In this document: piece after piece, positions 1 through 6,654 of the stretch | Layout of the letters: every line of letters starts with the position of its first letter | Position numbering within the stretch: the first letter of the stretch is position 1 | Assembly (NCBI GenBank): GCA_013696015.1 | Contig: JACCZI010000064.1 | Location: 1-16,878 of the forward strand | From: Nocardioidaceae bacterium | GTDB taxonomy: Bacteria; Actinomycetota; Actinomycetes; Propionibacteriales; Nocardioidaceae | Direction: 5' to 3' | Length of the DNA stretch: 16,878 nucleotides | Notes under the pieces: model-generated | What the model saw: the letters and a program-made list of their open reading frames with translations, nothing else | The model's database searches: none | Told to the model about the DNA's origin: nothing | Translations under genes and position numbers: made by a program

Positions 1-54
1 GGGCGACGGTGGTGGGTTGGGCGACGGTGGTGGGTTGGGCGACGGTGGTGGTGT
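1..54. repeat. 18-bp tandem repeat in the PBP 3' end
   Basis: Two identical 18-bp units (1-18 and 19-36) are followed by a third copy (37-54) that differs at two positions. Read on the minus strand in the PBP frame, each unit encodes a Pro-Pro-Pro-Asn-Pro-Ser type hexapeptide, making a Pro-rich tail. The array runs off the left edge, so the total copy number is unknown. Such in-frame arrays can change length by slippage. Confidence 0.9.
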
Positions 55-2337
55 TGTCGGAGGCGGCGGCGGGACGTACCCGGTCGAGGGGAAGACCGAC
101 ACTGTCGAGCCCTTCAGCAGCTGCGACCCAGCGGCCGGGGAGGTGTATACCACGGTGCCGGCCGGGTAGCTGGAGCTGACGCCGGAGGAAACCGTAGGTT
201 CGAACCCGGCCTTGCGCAGGATCTCGCTCGCCCGTGCCACGCTCTTGCCGGCGACGACCGGTACGGAACGTTCGGCGCCACCCAGCGCGCTCCTGTTAAC
301 CCGGTGGAAGTCGACATCGGGCAGGTAGTTCTGGATGACCCGCATCGCACCGAACCACATCGGGCCGGCCAGGGTGGAGCCGAAGGCGGCATCCTCGCTG
401 ATGATGTTCCCGGCAATCGAGGCGCCCTTGAGCGTGATCGGATGCCCCTGGCTGTTGGCGCCGGCGATCATCGCGGCGGTCACGAGCTCTGGCGTGTAGC
501 CCATGTACCAGACTGCCCGGTTCTCGCTGATCGTGCCCGTCTTGGCAGCGGACGGGATCTCGAGGTCGAGCTCGTTGAGATACCCGAAGCCGTCGGGCGG
601 TTCCTGGACGCCGCGCAGGATGTCGTTGACCGCGTCCGCGACTGCCGGCCTGAAGAGTCGTTTGCAGCCGTCGTCGACGGTGGCGATGGACTCACCGTCG
701 GCGTTGAGGATCTCGGTCACCGGGTGGGGAGCGCAGTATCGGCCCCGGGCGGCGAACGTGGCGTACGCGGCCGCCATCTCGAGTGGGCTGACGCTGGTGA
801 CGCCGAGTGTGAAGGACGGCACGATGTCGGCGTCGGGGACGTCGATGCTCATCGCCCGCGCCAGCGTCACGGGGGCGCAGACACCCGTCAGCTTCTCGAG
901 CTGGATGTAGTACGTGTTGACCGACTTCTGGGTGCCGGCGTACATGTCGTACGTGCCGCTGCCGGTCGAGTTCTCGATGTCGTCCGGGACCGGCCACCGC
1001 CCCGCGCACGTCCGGAACTCACCGGCGTTGACGTGGTACACCTGCGGCGAGCTGAACGAGGTGTTGGTCGGGAATCCCTGTTTCAGCGCGCTGGCCAGCA
1101 CGAAGGCCTTGAACGTCGACCCCGCCTGGAATCCGCCGGAGTCGCCGTACTCGCGCGGCACCAGGTAGTTGAGGTATGTCTCGCCCAGCTTCTTGCGGTC
1201 CCCCATGGGACGTGACTGCGACAGCGCCCGGACCTCGCCGGTGCCTGGTTCGATCAGGGCCAGTCCGCCGATGGCCTGGTCGGTCGGGAACACATGGCTG
1301 CGCACGGACGCGTCGCTGGCCCGCTGCATCCGGGGGTCGATCGTGGTCCGAATCGTCAGCCCTGCGGTCTCCAGGTTGTGCTCACGCTCGTCACGGGTGT
1401 CGCCGAGGTAGTCCTCCTCAAGCAGGTAGCGTCGCACGTAGTCGCAGAAGAACGGCGCGAGCGTGCTGACGCAGCCGTTGCTGGTGCGGGTCTGCTGTAG
1501 GTCGAGCTCGGTCTTCGCGAGCCGCGTCGCAAGCGACTCAGCGATGATGCCCAGCTCGGCCATCCGCGCCAGCACGATGTTGCGGCGTGTCGTGGCCTCC
1601 TGCGGGTAGTCCGTCGGGTCGTACTGCGTCGGGTTCTTGACGAGCCCGGCCAGCAGCGCCGACTGGCGGACGTCGAGCTCGGAGGCGTCCACCGAGAAGT
1701 AGTGGTGCGCTGCGGCGTCGATGCCGTACGCCCCGTCCCCGAAGTAGGCGATGTTGAGGTAGTTGCGCAGGATCTCGTTCTTGGTGTGGCTCTGCTCGTA
1801 CGCCATCGCATACTGCAGCTCGCGCCACTTGCGGGCGAAGCTCTGCTCGATCGCCGCCTCGCGCTCCGCCGCGGTGTCTGCCTGCTCCAGCAGGATCATC
1901 TTCACCAGCTGCTGGGTGATCGAGGAGCCACCTTGCGTCGACCCGTCGGCGAGGTTGTTGATGAAGGCTCGGAGGGTTCCCTTGACGTCGACCGCGCCAT
2001 GGTCGTAGAAGCGGGAGTCCTCGATGGCGATGACGGCGCGGCGCATGATCGGTGCCATCTGTGACAGCGGGACGTCTTGTCGGTTCTCGCTGTAGAAGAA
2101 CGCGAGCGGCTTGCCCTGCATGTCGAGCACCGTCGTTCGCTGCGGGATCGGCGTCTCGAGCAGGTCCAGCGGCAGCTCCACGAATCCCTCGGCGACGTTG
2201 CGGGTCGTGAGGCCGACGAAGCTGGCGACGGGGAGCATGAGCCCGGCCACGAGGACGCCACAGACCGCGCTGATGGCCACCATGCTCAGCAGGGTGCGGC
2301 CGACGGCGCCCCGATCGGCGGTGTTGCGAGCGGCCAT
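1..2337 (-). CDS. ponA2: Class A penicillin-binding protein with PASTA domain, PonA2-like (3' end outside window)
   Basis: Bifunctional peptidoglycan synthase: glycan-strand polymerisation plus peptide cross-linking, anchored in the membrane and acting outside it. 779 codons are visible with no stop before the window edge. Residues about 16-40 form one transmembrane anchor. The glycosyltransferase domain has the catalytic Glu in EDSRFYDH (E106) and GGSSITQQLVK (136-146). The transpeptidase domain has STFK (Ser407 nucleophile, Lys410), SVN (472-474) and KTGT (599-602). One PASTA domain (about 692-747) follows, then a Pro-rich repeat tail. The TM, GT51, transpeptidase, single PASTA and Pro tail order, and the divergent whiB next door, match mycobacterial PonA2. 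The ATG at 2337 is chosen because a TACCCT -10 element ends 7 nt upstream, suggesting a leaderless mRNA; a GTG two codons upstream (2343) is the alternative. The true C-terminus is not visible. Confidence 0.95.
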   Translation of the reverse strand, partial: MAARNTADRGAVGRTLLSMVAISAVCGVLVAGLMLPVASFVGLTTRNVAEGFVELPLDLLETPIPQRTTVLDMQGKPLAFFYSENRQDVPLSQMAPIMRRAVIAIEDSRFYDHGAVDVKGTLRAFINNLADGSTQGGSSITQQLVKMILLEQADTAAEREAAIEQSFARKWRELQYAMAYEQSHTKNEILRNYLNIAYFGDGAYGIDAAAHHYFSVDASELDVRQSALLAGLVKNPTQYDPTDYPQEATTRRNIVLARMAELGIIAESLATRLAKTELDLQQTRTSNGCVSTLAPFFCDYVRRYLLEEDYLGDTRDEREHNLETAGLTIRTTIDPRMQRASDASVRSHVFPTDQAIGGLALIEPGTGEVRALSQSRPMGDRKKLGETYLNYLVPREYGDSGGFQAGSTFKAFVLASALKQGFPTNTSFSSPQVYHVNAGEFRTCAGRWPVPDDIENSTGSGTYDMYAGTQKSVNTYYIQLEKLTGVCAPVTLARAMSIDVPDADIVPSFTLGVTSVSPLEMAAAYATFAARGRYCAPHPVTEILNADGESIATVDDGCKRLFRPAVADAVNDILRGVQEPPDGFGYLNELDLEIPSAAKTGTISENRAVWYMGYTPELVTAAMIAGANSQGHPITLKGASIAGNIISEDAAFGSTLAGPMWFGAMRVIQNYLPDVDFHRVNRSALGGAERSVPVVAGKSVARASEILRKAGFEPTVSSGVSSSYPAGTVVYTSPAAGSQLLKGSTVSVFPSTGYVPPPPPTTPPPSPNPPPSPNPPPSP

Positions 2338-2350
2338 GCTCACCAGGGTA
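2338..2350 (-). promoter_or_regulatory. Candidate leaderless promoter of the PBP gene
   Basis: On the minus strand, TACCCT (2350-2345) is followed by a 7-nt spacer (2344-2338) and then ATG at 2337, so transcription would begin at or next to the start codon. No Shine-Dalgarno sequence precedes that ATG. No convincing -35 hexamer was seen. Confidence 0.55.
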
Positions 2351-2488
2351 CGGGTCGGGCCGCCAGAAGCATTTCCTACACGCGGGGTAACCGCCTCGAG
2401 ACGGTGCGTTGATCACGACGTCAAACATGACCCGAACGGACTACCCGAAATAGCTGTCAGGGTCCTACCTCGGCTGGGTTCCGGCTTC

Positions 2489-2494
2489 TACCTT
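2489..2494 (+). promoter_or_regulatory. Weak candidate -10 element of whiB
   Basis: TACCTT fits TANNNT and would start a transcript near 2501, giving a leader of roughly 70 nt. No clear -35 was found. The 237-bp divergent region 2338-2574 otherwise holds only short imperfect palindromes, such as TTGA-N8-TCAA near 2409-2425, and no gene. Confidence 0.3.
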
Positions 2495-2574
2495 GGGGTG
2501 TCGGGCCGTTGCTGGTGCCGAAGGTGGTGGACCCGGGTCGACCGGAGTCTGTGTTTCTCGGGAAGGCAGTACAC

Positions 2575-2880
2575 ATGAGTTGGATCGAAGATTGGACGGC
2601 ATCGGCCGCGTGCCGTGCCTCATGCCCCGACGCCCTCTTCGTCAAGGGCGCCGAGCAGAACCGTGCCAAGCAGCTGTGCAGTGGGTGTCCGGTGCGTACC
2701 GAGTGCCTCGCTGAGGCGCTGGACAACCAGATCGAGTGGGGCGTCTGGGGCGGCATGACCGAGCGGGAGCGCCGGGCGCTGCTGCGCCGGCGACCGAACG
2801 TCACCTCTTGGCGTCGGCTGCTCGAGACCGCGCAGTCCGAACACGGGAGCAGCACCGCCGTCGCGGTCGCCGCCAGCTGA
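2575..2880 (+). CDS. whiB4: WhiB-family Fe-S transcriptional regulator, WhiB4-like
   Basis: Small redox- or NO-responsive Fe-S protein that binds DNA or partners with sigma factors. The 101-aa product has the four WhiB cluster cysteines C13, C35, C38 and C44 (CX2C then CX5C). The family turn motif is GVWGG (56-60), followed by MTERERRALLRRR with a basic C-terminal helix. The sequence around LDNQIEWGVWGGMTERERR resembles mycobacterial WhiB4, and the place next to ponA2 and opposite the Get3-like ATPases is the same as in M. tuberculosis. The ATG at 2575 is preferred because GGGAAGG lies about 8 nt upstream and the conserved region begins just inside; an in-frame TTG at 2509 would add 22 poorly conserved residues. 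An unusual fifth cysteine, C17, sits where related WhiB4 proteins as I recall them carry Asp (CRASCPDALF). Confidence 0.93.
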   Translation: MSWIEDWTASAACRASCPDALFVKGAEQNRAKQLCSGCPVRTECLAEALDNQIEWGVWGGMTERERRALLRRRPNVTSWRRLLETAQSEHGSSTAVAVAAS

Positions 2881-2948
2881 CCGATTGCGCGCGTCACCCA
2901 AAGTCATACGGTCGGAAGCAACCGATCGTTGGTTGGCCACGTCTGAAC

Positions 2949-2987
2949 TGGCAAGAGGATCGCAACGGGGGGGCGATCCTCTTGCCA
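2949..2987. terminator. Bidirectional hairpin terminator between whiB and bagB
   Basis: A perfect 15-bp inverted repeat (2949-2963 with 2973-2987) encloses a 9-nt loop that is mostly G. It lies between the convergent ends of whiB (2880) and bagB (3003). There is no T-tract on either side, so it resembles the U-less terminators common in actinobacteria. A smaller 5-bp hairpin, CAACC/GGTTG, lies at 2919-2935. Confidence 0.8.
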
Positions 2988-3002
2988 TCGCAGCGGAAGG
3001 GC

Positions 3003-4217
3003 TCAGACGCCGGTGGAGAGCAGCTCACCGACCCGCCGCAGCCCGTCGAGGTCATGGACGTCGCTCGGCAGCGCCGGCACTGCTATCGAGGGCACCGACG
3101 GGTGTGCCGCGGCGAACCGTCGCTGCAGGTGAGCCTCGCGGTCCTGCAGCCGCATCCGGTCGGCGTGTAGGCGCAGCAGGGCGGCCACCGCTGCCTGGGC
3201 GGGGTCGGCACCGTCGAGCCGGCCGGCGCCAGCCAGTGCCTCCTCCGCGGTCAACGACGCCGCAGGCGGATCCACCCGATTGACGACCAGGCCGGCCAAC
3301 GGCATCTGCTCCCGCGTCAGCCGTTCGACGAAGTACGCCGCCTCGCGCAGGGCGTCGGGTTCGGGCGTCGCCACGACCACGAAGGCAGTGCCCCGGGCTT
3401 TCAGCCGCTCGTACGTGGCCTCGGCCCGCTGCCGGAAACCGCCGAAGAGGGTGTCGAACGCGGCCACGAACGTCTGCACGTCGGCCAGCACCTGCGCTCC
3501 GAGCAGCTTGCTCATCGTGCTCGTGATGGCGCCGAACCCGGACGAGAAGATCCGGGCGGGGCCACGCGTCGGCGTCAGTAAGAGTCGAATGAAGCGGCCG
3601 TCGAGCAGCGACGAGAGGCGCTCGGGAGCGTCCAAGAAGTCCATGGCCGACCGTGACGGCGGGGTGTCGACGACGATCAGGTCCCAGCGGCCGCTTCCCG
3701 CCGACTCCGCGTGCAGCTGGCCCAGCTTTTCCATCGCCATGTACTCCTGCGTCCCGGCGAAGCTGCTGGACAGTGCCAGGTAGAACGGGTTGGTCAAAAT
3801 CTGCTGTGCCTTGGCCGGACTGGCGTGCGCAACGACCACTTCGTCGAACGTGCGCTTCATGTCCAGCATCATGGCGTCGAGGCTGCCCTGCCCACGCAAC
3901 GAGCGGGTCCCGTCCACCGGTCTCGGCGTGTTGTCGAGCTGGCTAAGCCCCATCGACTGCGCCAGCCGGCGGGCCGGGTCGATCGTCAGGACGCAGACGC
4001 GGCGGCCCCGCTCCGCCGCACGCAGGGCTAGAGCTGCCGACGCCGTGGTCTTGCCGACCCCGCCCGAGCCGCAGCAGACGATGATGTGGGTCTGCGAGTC
4101 GTCGAGCAGCGCGTCGACGTCGAGCGGGCCCGCCGCGAGAGCCGCAGTGCGAGCCCGCACCACCCGCGGGGCGGGCTGCCGTCGCGAGGCCGCACCCGTT
4201 CGGTTCGGACCTGTCAT
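3003..4217 (-). CDS. bagB: Get3/ArsA-family ATPase, Rv3680 (BagB)-like
   Basis: Second subunit of a paired Get3/ArsA-like ATPase; 404 aa. Residues 1-43 are a basic, Ala-rich N-terminal extension. The deviant Walker A is GSGGVGKTT (50-58), followed by VLTIDPARRLAQ (from 76) and the Walker B region WDLIVVDTPPS (D184). Sections such as AGTQEYMAMEKLGQL and PEPDALREAAYFV closely match M. tuberculosis Rv3680 as I remember it. The ATG at 4217 overlaps the bagA stop as ATGA, which implies translational coupling and roughly equal synthesis. Family members bind hydrophobic clients such as tail-anchored membrane proteins, or act in arsenite export; no arsenic genes are nearby, so the arsenite role is unlikely. 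The client is unknown. The frame stays open upstream through bagA, but that extension is only a shadow of bagA. Confidence 0.92.
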   Translation of the reverse strand: MTGPNRTGAASRRQPAPRVVRARTAALAAGPLDVDALLDDSQTHIIVCCGSGGVGKTTASAALALRAAERGRRVCVLTIDPARRLAQSMGLSQLDNTPRPVDGTRSLRGQGSLDAMMLDMKRTFDEVVVAHASPAKAQQILTNPFYLALSSSFAGTQEYMAMEKLGQLHAESAGSGRWDLIVVDTPPSRSAMDFLDAPERLSSLLDGRFIRLLLTPTRGPARIFSSGFGAITSTMSKLLGAQVLADVQTFVAAFDTLFGGFRQRAEATYERLKARGTAFVVVATPEPDALREAAYFVERLTREQMPLAGLVVNRVDPPAASLTAEEALAGAGRLDGADPAQAAVAALLRLHADRMRLQDREAHLQRRFAAAHPSVPSIAVPALPSDVHDLDGLRRVGELLSTGV

Positions 4218-5209
4218 GGCAGACCTGGCCCGGCCAGGATCCCGGCAAGGTCGTCGAGCATGCCGAGGTCGACACCATCGGCCGCTAGCGGCAGCTCGAT
4301 GACGGGGACGTCGACGCCGGAAAGGATGGTGCGCTGCTCCTCCTGCAGCGCGAGGCGCTCGAGGTGGTCGTAGCCCTCGGCCAGCAGCCCGTCGACCAGC
4401 AACGGGCTCGCGTCGATCCCGGCCTTGTGCAGGGCCACCTCGATTGCTGCCGCGTCTATTGTGCCGTCGCTCAGCGCGCCACGGGCCGCGCCGTCGAGCG
4501 GCGAACGCCGCACCATGTTGACGATGACTCGCCCGACGGGCAGGTCGGCGTCGCGCAGCGCCTTGATGCCGTCGAGCGCCTCCTGAACCGGCATATCCTC
4601 GAGCACGGTCACCAGGTGCACGGCAGTGTGCCGCGAACGCATCAGCGTCATGATCGAGTCGGCCTGCTTGCGGATCGGTCCCACCTTGGCCAGCCCCGCC
4701 ACCTCGGCGTTGACGTTCAGGAACCGGGTGATCCGTCCGGTCGGCGGTGCGTCGACCACGACGGCGTCGTACACCCGGTTGCCGTCCTTGCCGCCACGCC
4801 GACGGGCCGCCTCGTACACCTTGCCGGTGAGCAGCACGTCGCGCACTCCGGGCGCGATCGTCGTGGCGAAGTCGATGACGCCGAAGCGATCCAGCGCCTT
4901 GCCCGCGCGTCCGAGACGGTAGAACATCTCGAGGTACTCCAGGAGCGCCGCCTCGGCGTCGATGGCCAGCGCCCACACCTCGCCACCACCAGGTACGACC
5001 GCGACCGTGCGCTCCGCGTACGGCAGCGGGGCCACGTCGAACAGCTGTGCGATCCCCTGGCGTCCCTCGACCTCGCACAGCAGCACCCGCTTGCCGTCAC
5101 ACGCCAGTGCCATGGCCAGCCCCCCGGCGACCGTTGTCTTCCCGGTGCCACCCTTGCCCGTCACGATATGCAGCCGGATCCCGGAAGGACGGACGAGGGC
5201 TGCGGTCAC
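4214..5209 (-). CDS. bagA: Get3/ArsA-family ATPase, Rv3679 (BagA)-like
   Basis: First subunit of the paired Get3/ArsA-like ATPase; 331 aa. The Walker A is GKGGTGKTT (18-26), followed by VLLCEVEGRQGIAQLFDV (42-59), DFATTIAPGVRDVLLTGKV (113-131) and the Walker B/switch segment YDAVVVDAPPTGR (D153). This arrangement and wording match M. tuberculosis Rv3679 closely. Two adjacent, diverged ATPase halves encoded separately suggest a heteromer in place of the fused or homodimeric form of Get3/ArsA. The start is GTG at 5209. An ATG two nucleotides upstream, at 5211, is out of frame and runs straight into TGA. A TAGGTT -10 element ending 6 nt upstream suggests leaderless initiation. The 3' end overlaps bagB by 4 nt. 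Confidence 0.93.
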   Translation of the reverse strand: MTAALVRPSGIRLHIVTGKGGTGKTTVAGGLAMALACDGKRVLLCEVEGRQGIAQLFDVAPLPYAERTVAVVPGGGEVWALAIDAEAALLEYLEMFYRLGRAGKALDRFGVIDFATTIAPGVRDVLLTGKVYEAARRRGGKDGNRVYDAVVVDAPPTGRITRFLNVNAEVAGLAKVGPIRKQADSIMTLMRSRHTAVHLVTVLEDMPVQEALDGIKALRDADLPVGRVIVNMVRRSPLDGAARGALSDGTIDAAAIEVALHKAGIDASPLLVDGLLAEGYDHLERLALQEEQRTILSGVDVPVIELPLAADGVDLGMLDDLAGILAGPGLP

Positions 5210-5221
5210 ATATCGAACCTA
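5210..5221 (-). promoter_or_regulatory. Candidate leaderless promoter of bagAB overlapping the hydrolase stop
   Basis: On the minus strand, TAGGTT (5221-5216) is followed by 6 nt and then GTG at 5209. The first three bases of the hexamer are the TAG stop codon of the hydrolase gene. bagAB could therefore be transcribed independently of the upstream gene. Confidence 0.5.
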
Positions 5222-5995
5222 CCCAGGGAGGCCGCGCACCGCCGAAATGACCGCGGGCCAGGCGGCCGACAAGGGGTCGATCAGGCCGAAGTGCTCGATG
5301 TCGGACAGCTCGACGTACGTGACGCCGGTCAGGCCCCGGCTGTACGCCACCGGCACCTGCCTGTCCTCGGAGCCATGGACGACCGTGATCAGGGGCCGAG
5401 GCCCGTCCCCTCGCAGCAGGACGGCCGGGTCGACTGCGGCGTAGCGGTCGGGGTGCTGCTCGGGCGAGCCACCCAACAGCGCGGTGACGGCGCCGTCCCC
5501 GAGGCGCTCGGCGTGGGCCCGCACCAGGTCGGTGACAGGGGCGAGGGCCACCGCGCGGCGCACCGCGTCCGGGGCCACGGTCAGCGCCCACCACAAGGCG
5601 AGCTGGCCCCCGGCGGAGTGGCCGACGAGAACCGGCGGGGGCGGGCCCGGCCTGCTTCCGAAGACTTCGGCCACCAGGGTCGCCAGCCGGCGGCGTACGA
5701 CAGCGACGTCGTCGAAGGTCGCGGGCCAGCCGCCGCCTCCTCCGGTACGTCGGTATTCCGGTGTCGCGACCACGAATCCTTCGTCGCGGAGTGCGACCGC
5801 CATGGACCGGGTGTGGCGTCGGTCGTACTCCTGACGCCAGAACCCGCCGTGTAACAGCAGCAGCAGCGGCGCCGACGGCCGGGTGCCGGGTGGGATGTGC
5901 AGGTCGACGACCGCCTCGGGGTGCTCGCCGTAGCGCACGACCGCATCGGGTCCGTCAGCGGAGCGGGTGAGGACGGAGCGGGGGTTGCGGCGCAC
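5219..5995 (-). CDS. Alpha/beta-hydrolase, kynurenine formamidase/BD-FAE-like esterase
   Basis: Predicted cytoplasmic serine hydrolase of 258 aa acting on an ester or amide. The oxyanion motif is HGGFW (49-53), the nucleophile elbow GHSAGG (Ser127), the acid in HGSEDRQVP (Asp211) and the base in IEHF (His235), a complete triad. HGGFW followed by a GHSAGG elbow is typical of kynurenine formamidase-like and BD-FAE-type esterases. No tryptophan-catabolism genes lie nearby, so the substrate is unknown. There is no signal peptide. The GTG start at 5995 sits 7 nt after a TACCCT -10 element on the same strand, suggesting a leaderless mRNA. The stop lies 9 nt before bagA, so it may be co-transcribed with bagAB. 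I recall no counterpart at this place in M. tuberculosis. Confidence 0.85.
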   Translation of the reverse strand: MRRNPRSVLTRSADGPDAVVRYGEHPEAVVDLHIPPGTRPSAPLLLLLHGGFWRQEYDRRHTRSMAVALRDEGFVVATPEYRRTGGGGGWPATFDDVAVVRRRLATLVAEVFGSRPGPPPPVLVGHSAGGQLALWWALTVAPDAVRRAVALAPVTDLVRAHAERLGDGAVTALLGGSPEQHPDRYAAVDPAVLLRGDGPRPLITVVHGSEDRQVPVAYSRGLTGVTYVELSDIEHFGLIDPLSAAWPAVISAVRGLPG

Positions 5996-6008
5996 CTGGG
6001 GCAGGGTA
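5996..6008 (-). promoter_or_regulatory. Candidate leaderless promoter of the hydrolase gene
   Basis: The minus strand reads TACCCT (6008-6003), a 7-nt spacer (6002-5996), then GTG at 5995. No Shine-Dalgarno sequence is visible. Confidence 0.55.
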
Positions 6009-6017
6009 GCCAGCCGC

Positions 6018-6030
6018 TAGAGTCCCTGAG
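6018..6030 (+). promoter_or_regulatory. Candidate leaderless promoter of the 6031-8231 operon
   Basis: TAGAGT (6018-6023) is followed by a 7-nt spacer and then ATG at 6031. It faces away from the hydrolase promoter with only 9 bp between the two -10 elements. Its -35 region would fall on the hydrolase start codon. Confidence 0.55.
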
Positions 6031-6189
6031 ATGACGACGTGGGAGTACGCGACCGTGCCGCTGCTGGTGCACGTGACCAAGCAGATCCTCGACACGTGGG
6101 GTGAGGACGGCTGGGAGCTCGTGACCGTGATACCCGGTGCCAACCCGGAGAACCTCGTCGCCTACCTCAAGCGGCCCAAGGGCGCCTGA
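6031..6189 (+). CDS. Small conserved actinobacterial protein (DUF4177-like, Rv3678A-type)
   Basis: A 52-aa acidic/amphipathic protein beginning MTTWEYATVPLLVHVTKQIL and containing DGWELVTVIPG and a terminal YLKRPKGA. It resembles the short DUF4177-type proteins encoded beside RidA-like genes in actinobacteria (M. tuberculosis Rv3678A). DUF4177 members typically have the pattern WEY...LNxxGxxGWELV. There is no signal peptide or membrane segment, and the biochemical function is unknown. The stop overlaps the RidA start as TGATG, so the two are translationally coupled. The gene lacks a Shine-Dalgarno sequence but has a TANNNT element 7 nt upstream of its ATG. Confidence 0.85.
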   Translation: MTTWEYATVPLLVHVTKQILDTWGEDGWELVTVIPGANPENLVAYLKRPKGA

Positions 6190-6650
6190 TGACGACACCG
6201 GAGCAGCGGCTTGCCGACCTCGGGTTGGCAGTGCCCGAGGTGGCTGCGCCGGTGGCGGTCTACGTACCGGCTGTGCGCACCGGACGCTACGTCTTCACGT
6301 CCGGTCAGCTCCCGCTGCGCGACGGGGAACTGATCACGACCGGCAAGGTGGGCGCCGAGGTGAGCGCCGACGAGGCGGTCGAGTGCGCCCGGCAGTGCGC
6401 TCTGAACGCCATTGCGGCGGTGCGGGCAGAGGTGGGGGAGCTCTCCCAGGTGGCCCGTGTGGTCAAGGTGGTGGCGTTTGTGGCGAGCACCCCGGACTTC
6501 ACGGGTCAGCCGGGTATCGCCAACGGCGCCAGCGAGTTGCTCGGTGCCGTGTTCGGCGACGCGGGGCGGCATGCTCGCAGCGCTGTCGGCGTCTCGGTGC
6601 TGCCGCTGGACGCGCCGGTCGAGGTCGAGATGACAGTCGAGGTGGCCTGA
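6189..6650 (+). CDS. RidA/YjgF/UK114-family protein
   Basis: A 153-aa cytoplasmic protein, expected to form a trimer. Classical RidA hydrolyses reactive enamine/imine intermediates from PLP enzymes. The family pattern is clear: YVFTSGQLPLRDG (34-46), the helix with NAIAAVRAEVGEL, and the C-terminal HARSAVGVSVLP followed by VEVEM, with R130 in the position of the RidA catalytic arginine. It belongs to the longer, divergent subgroup represented by Rv3678c, so deaminase activity is inferred and unproven. It starts within the stop of the 52-aa gene and ends 4 nt before the Nudix gene. Confidence 0.92.
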   Translation: MTTPEQRLADLGLAVPEVAAPVAVYVPAVRTGRYVFTSGQLPLRDGELITTGKVGAEVSADEAVECARQCALNAIAAVRAEVGELSQVARVVKVVAFVASTPDFTGQPGIANGASELLGAVFGDAGRHARSAVGVSVLPLDAPVEVEMTVEVA

Positions 6651-6654
6651 CTCG

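Noticed and set aside
304..1215. 303-codon plus-strand open frame opposite the PBP transpeptidase domain
   Set aside because: It is antisense to SxxK, SxN and KTG motifs and is explained by GC-rich third positions.
2409..2425. TTGA-N8-TCAA imperfect palindrome in the ponA2-whiB gap
   Set aside because: The arms are only 4 bp and the wider sequence is not symmetric; this is expected by chance in 237 bp.
3003..5078. Single 691-codon frame suggesting a fused double ATPase
   Set aside because: The upstream part is bagA read in the wrong frame. The bagB ATG at 4217 overlaps the bagA stop, and both halves have separate Walker A motifs in different frames.
3003..5209. Arsenite-resistance operon (ArsA)
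   Set aside because: No arsB, arsC, arsD, acr3 or arsR lies nearby, and sequence and context match the Rv3679/Rv3680 Get3-like pair.
4364..5854. 496-codon open frame on the plus strand opposite bagA and the hydrolase
   Set aside because: It is antisense to two genes with complete family motifs, has no recognisable domain, and its composition (Arg/Gln/His/Asp-rich) is typical of high-GC antisense frames.
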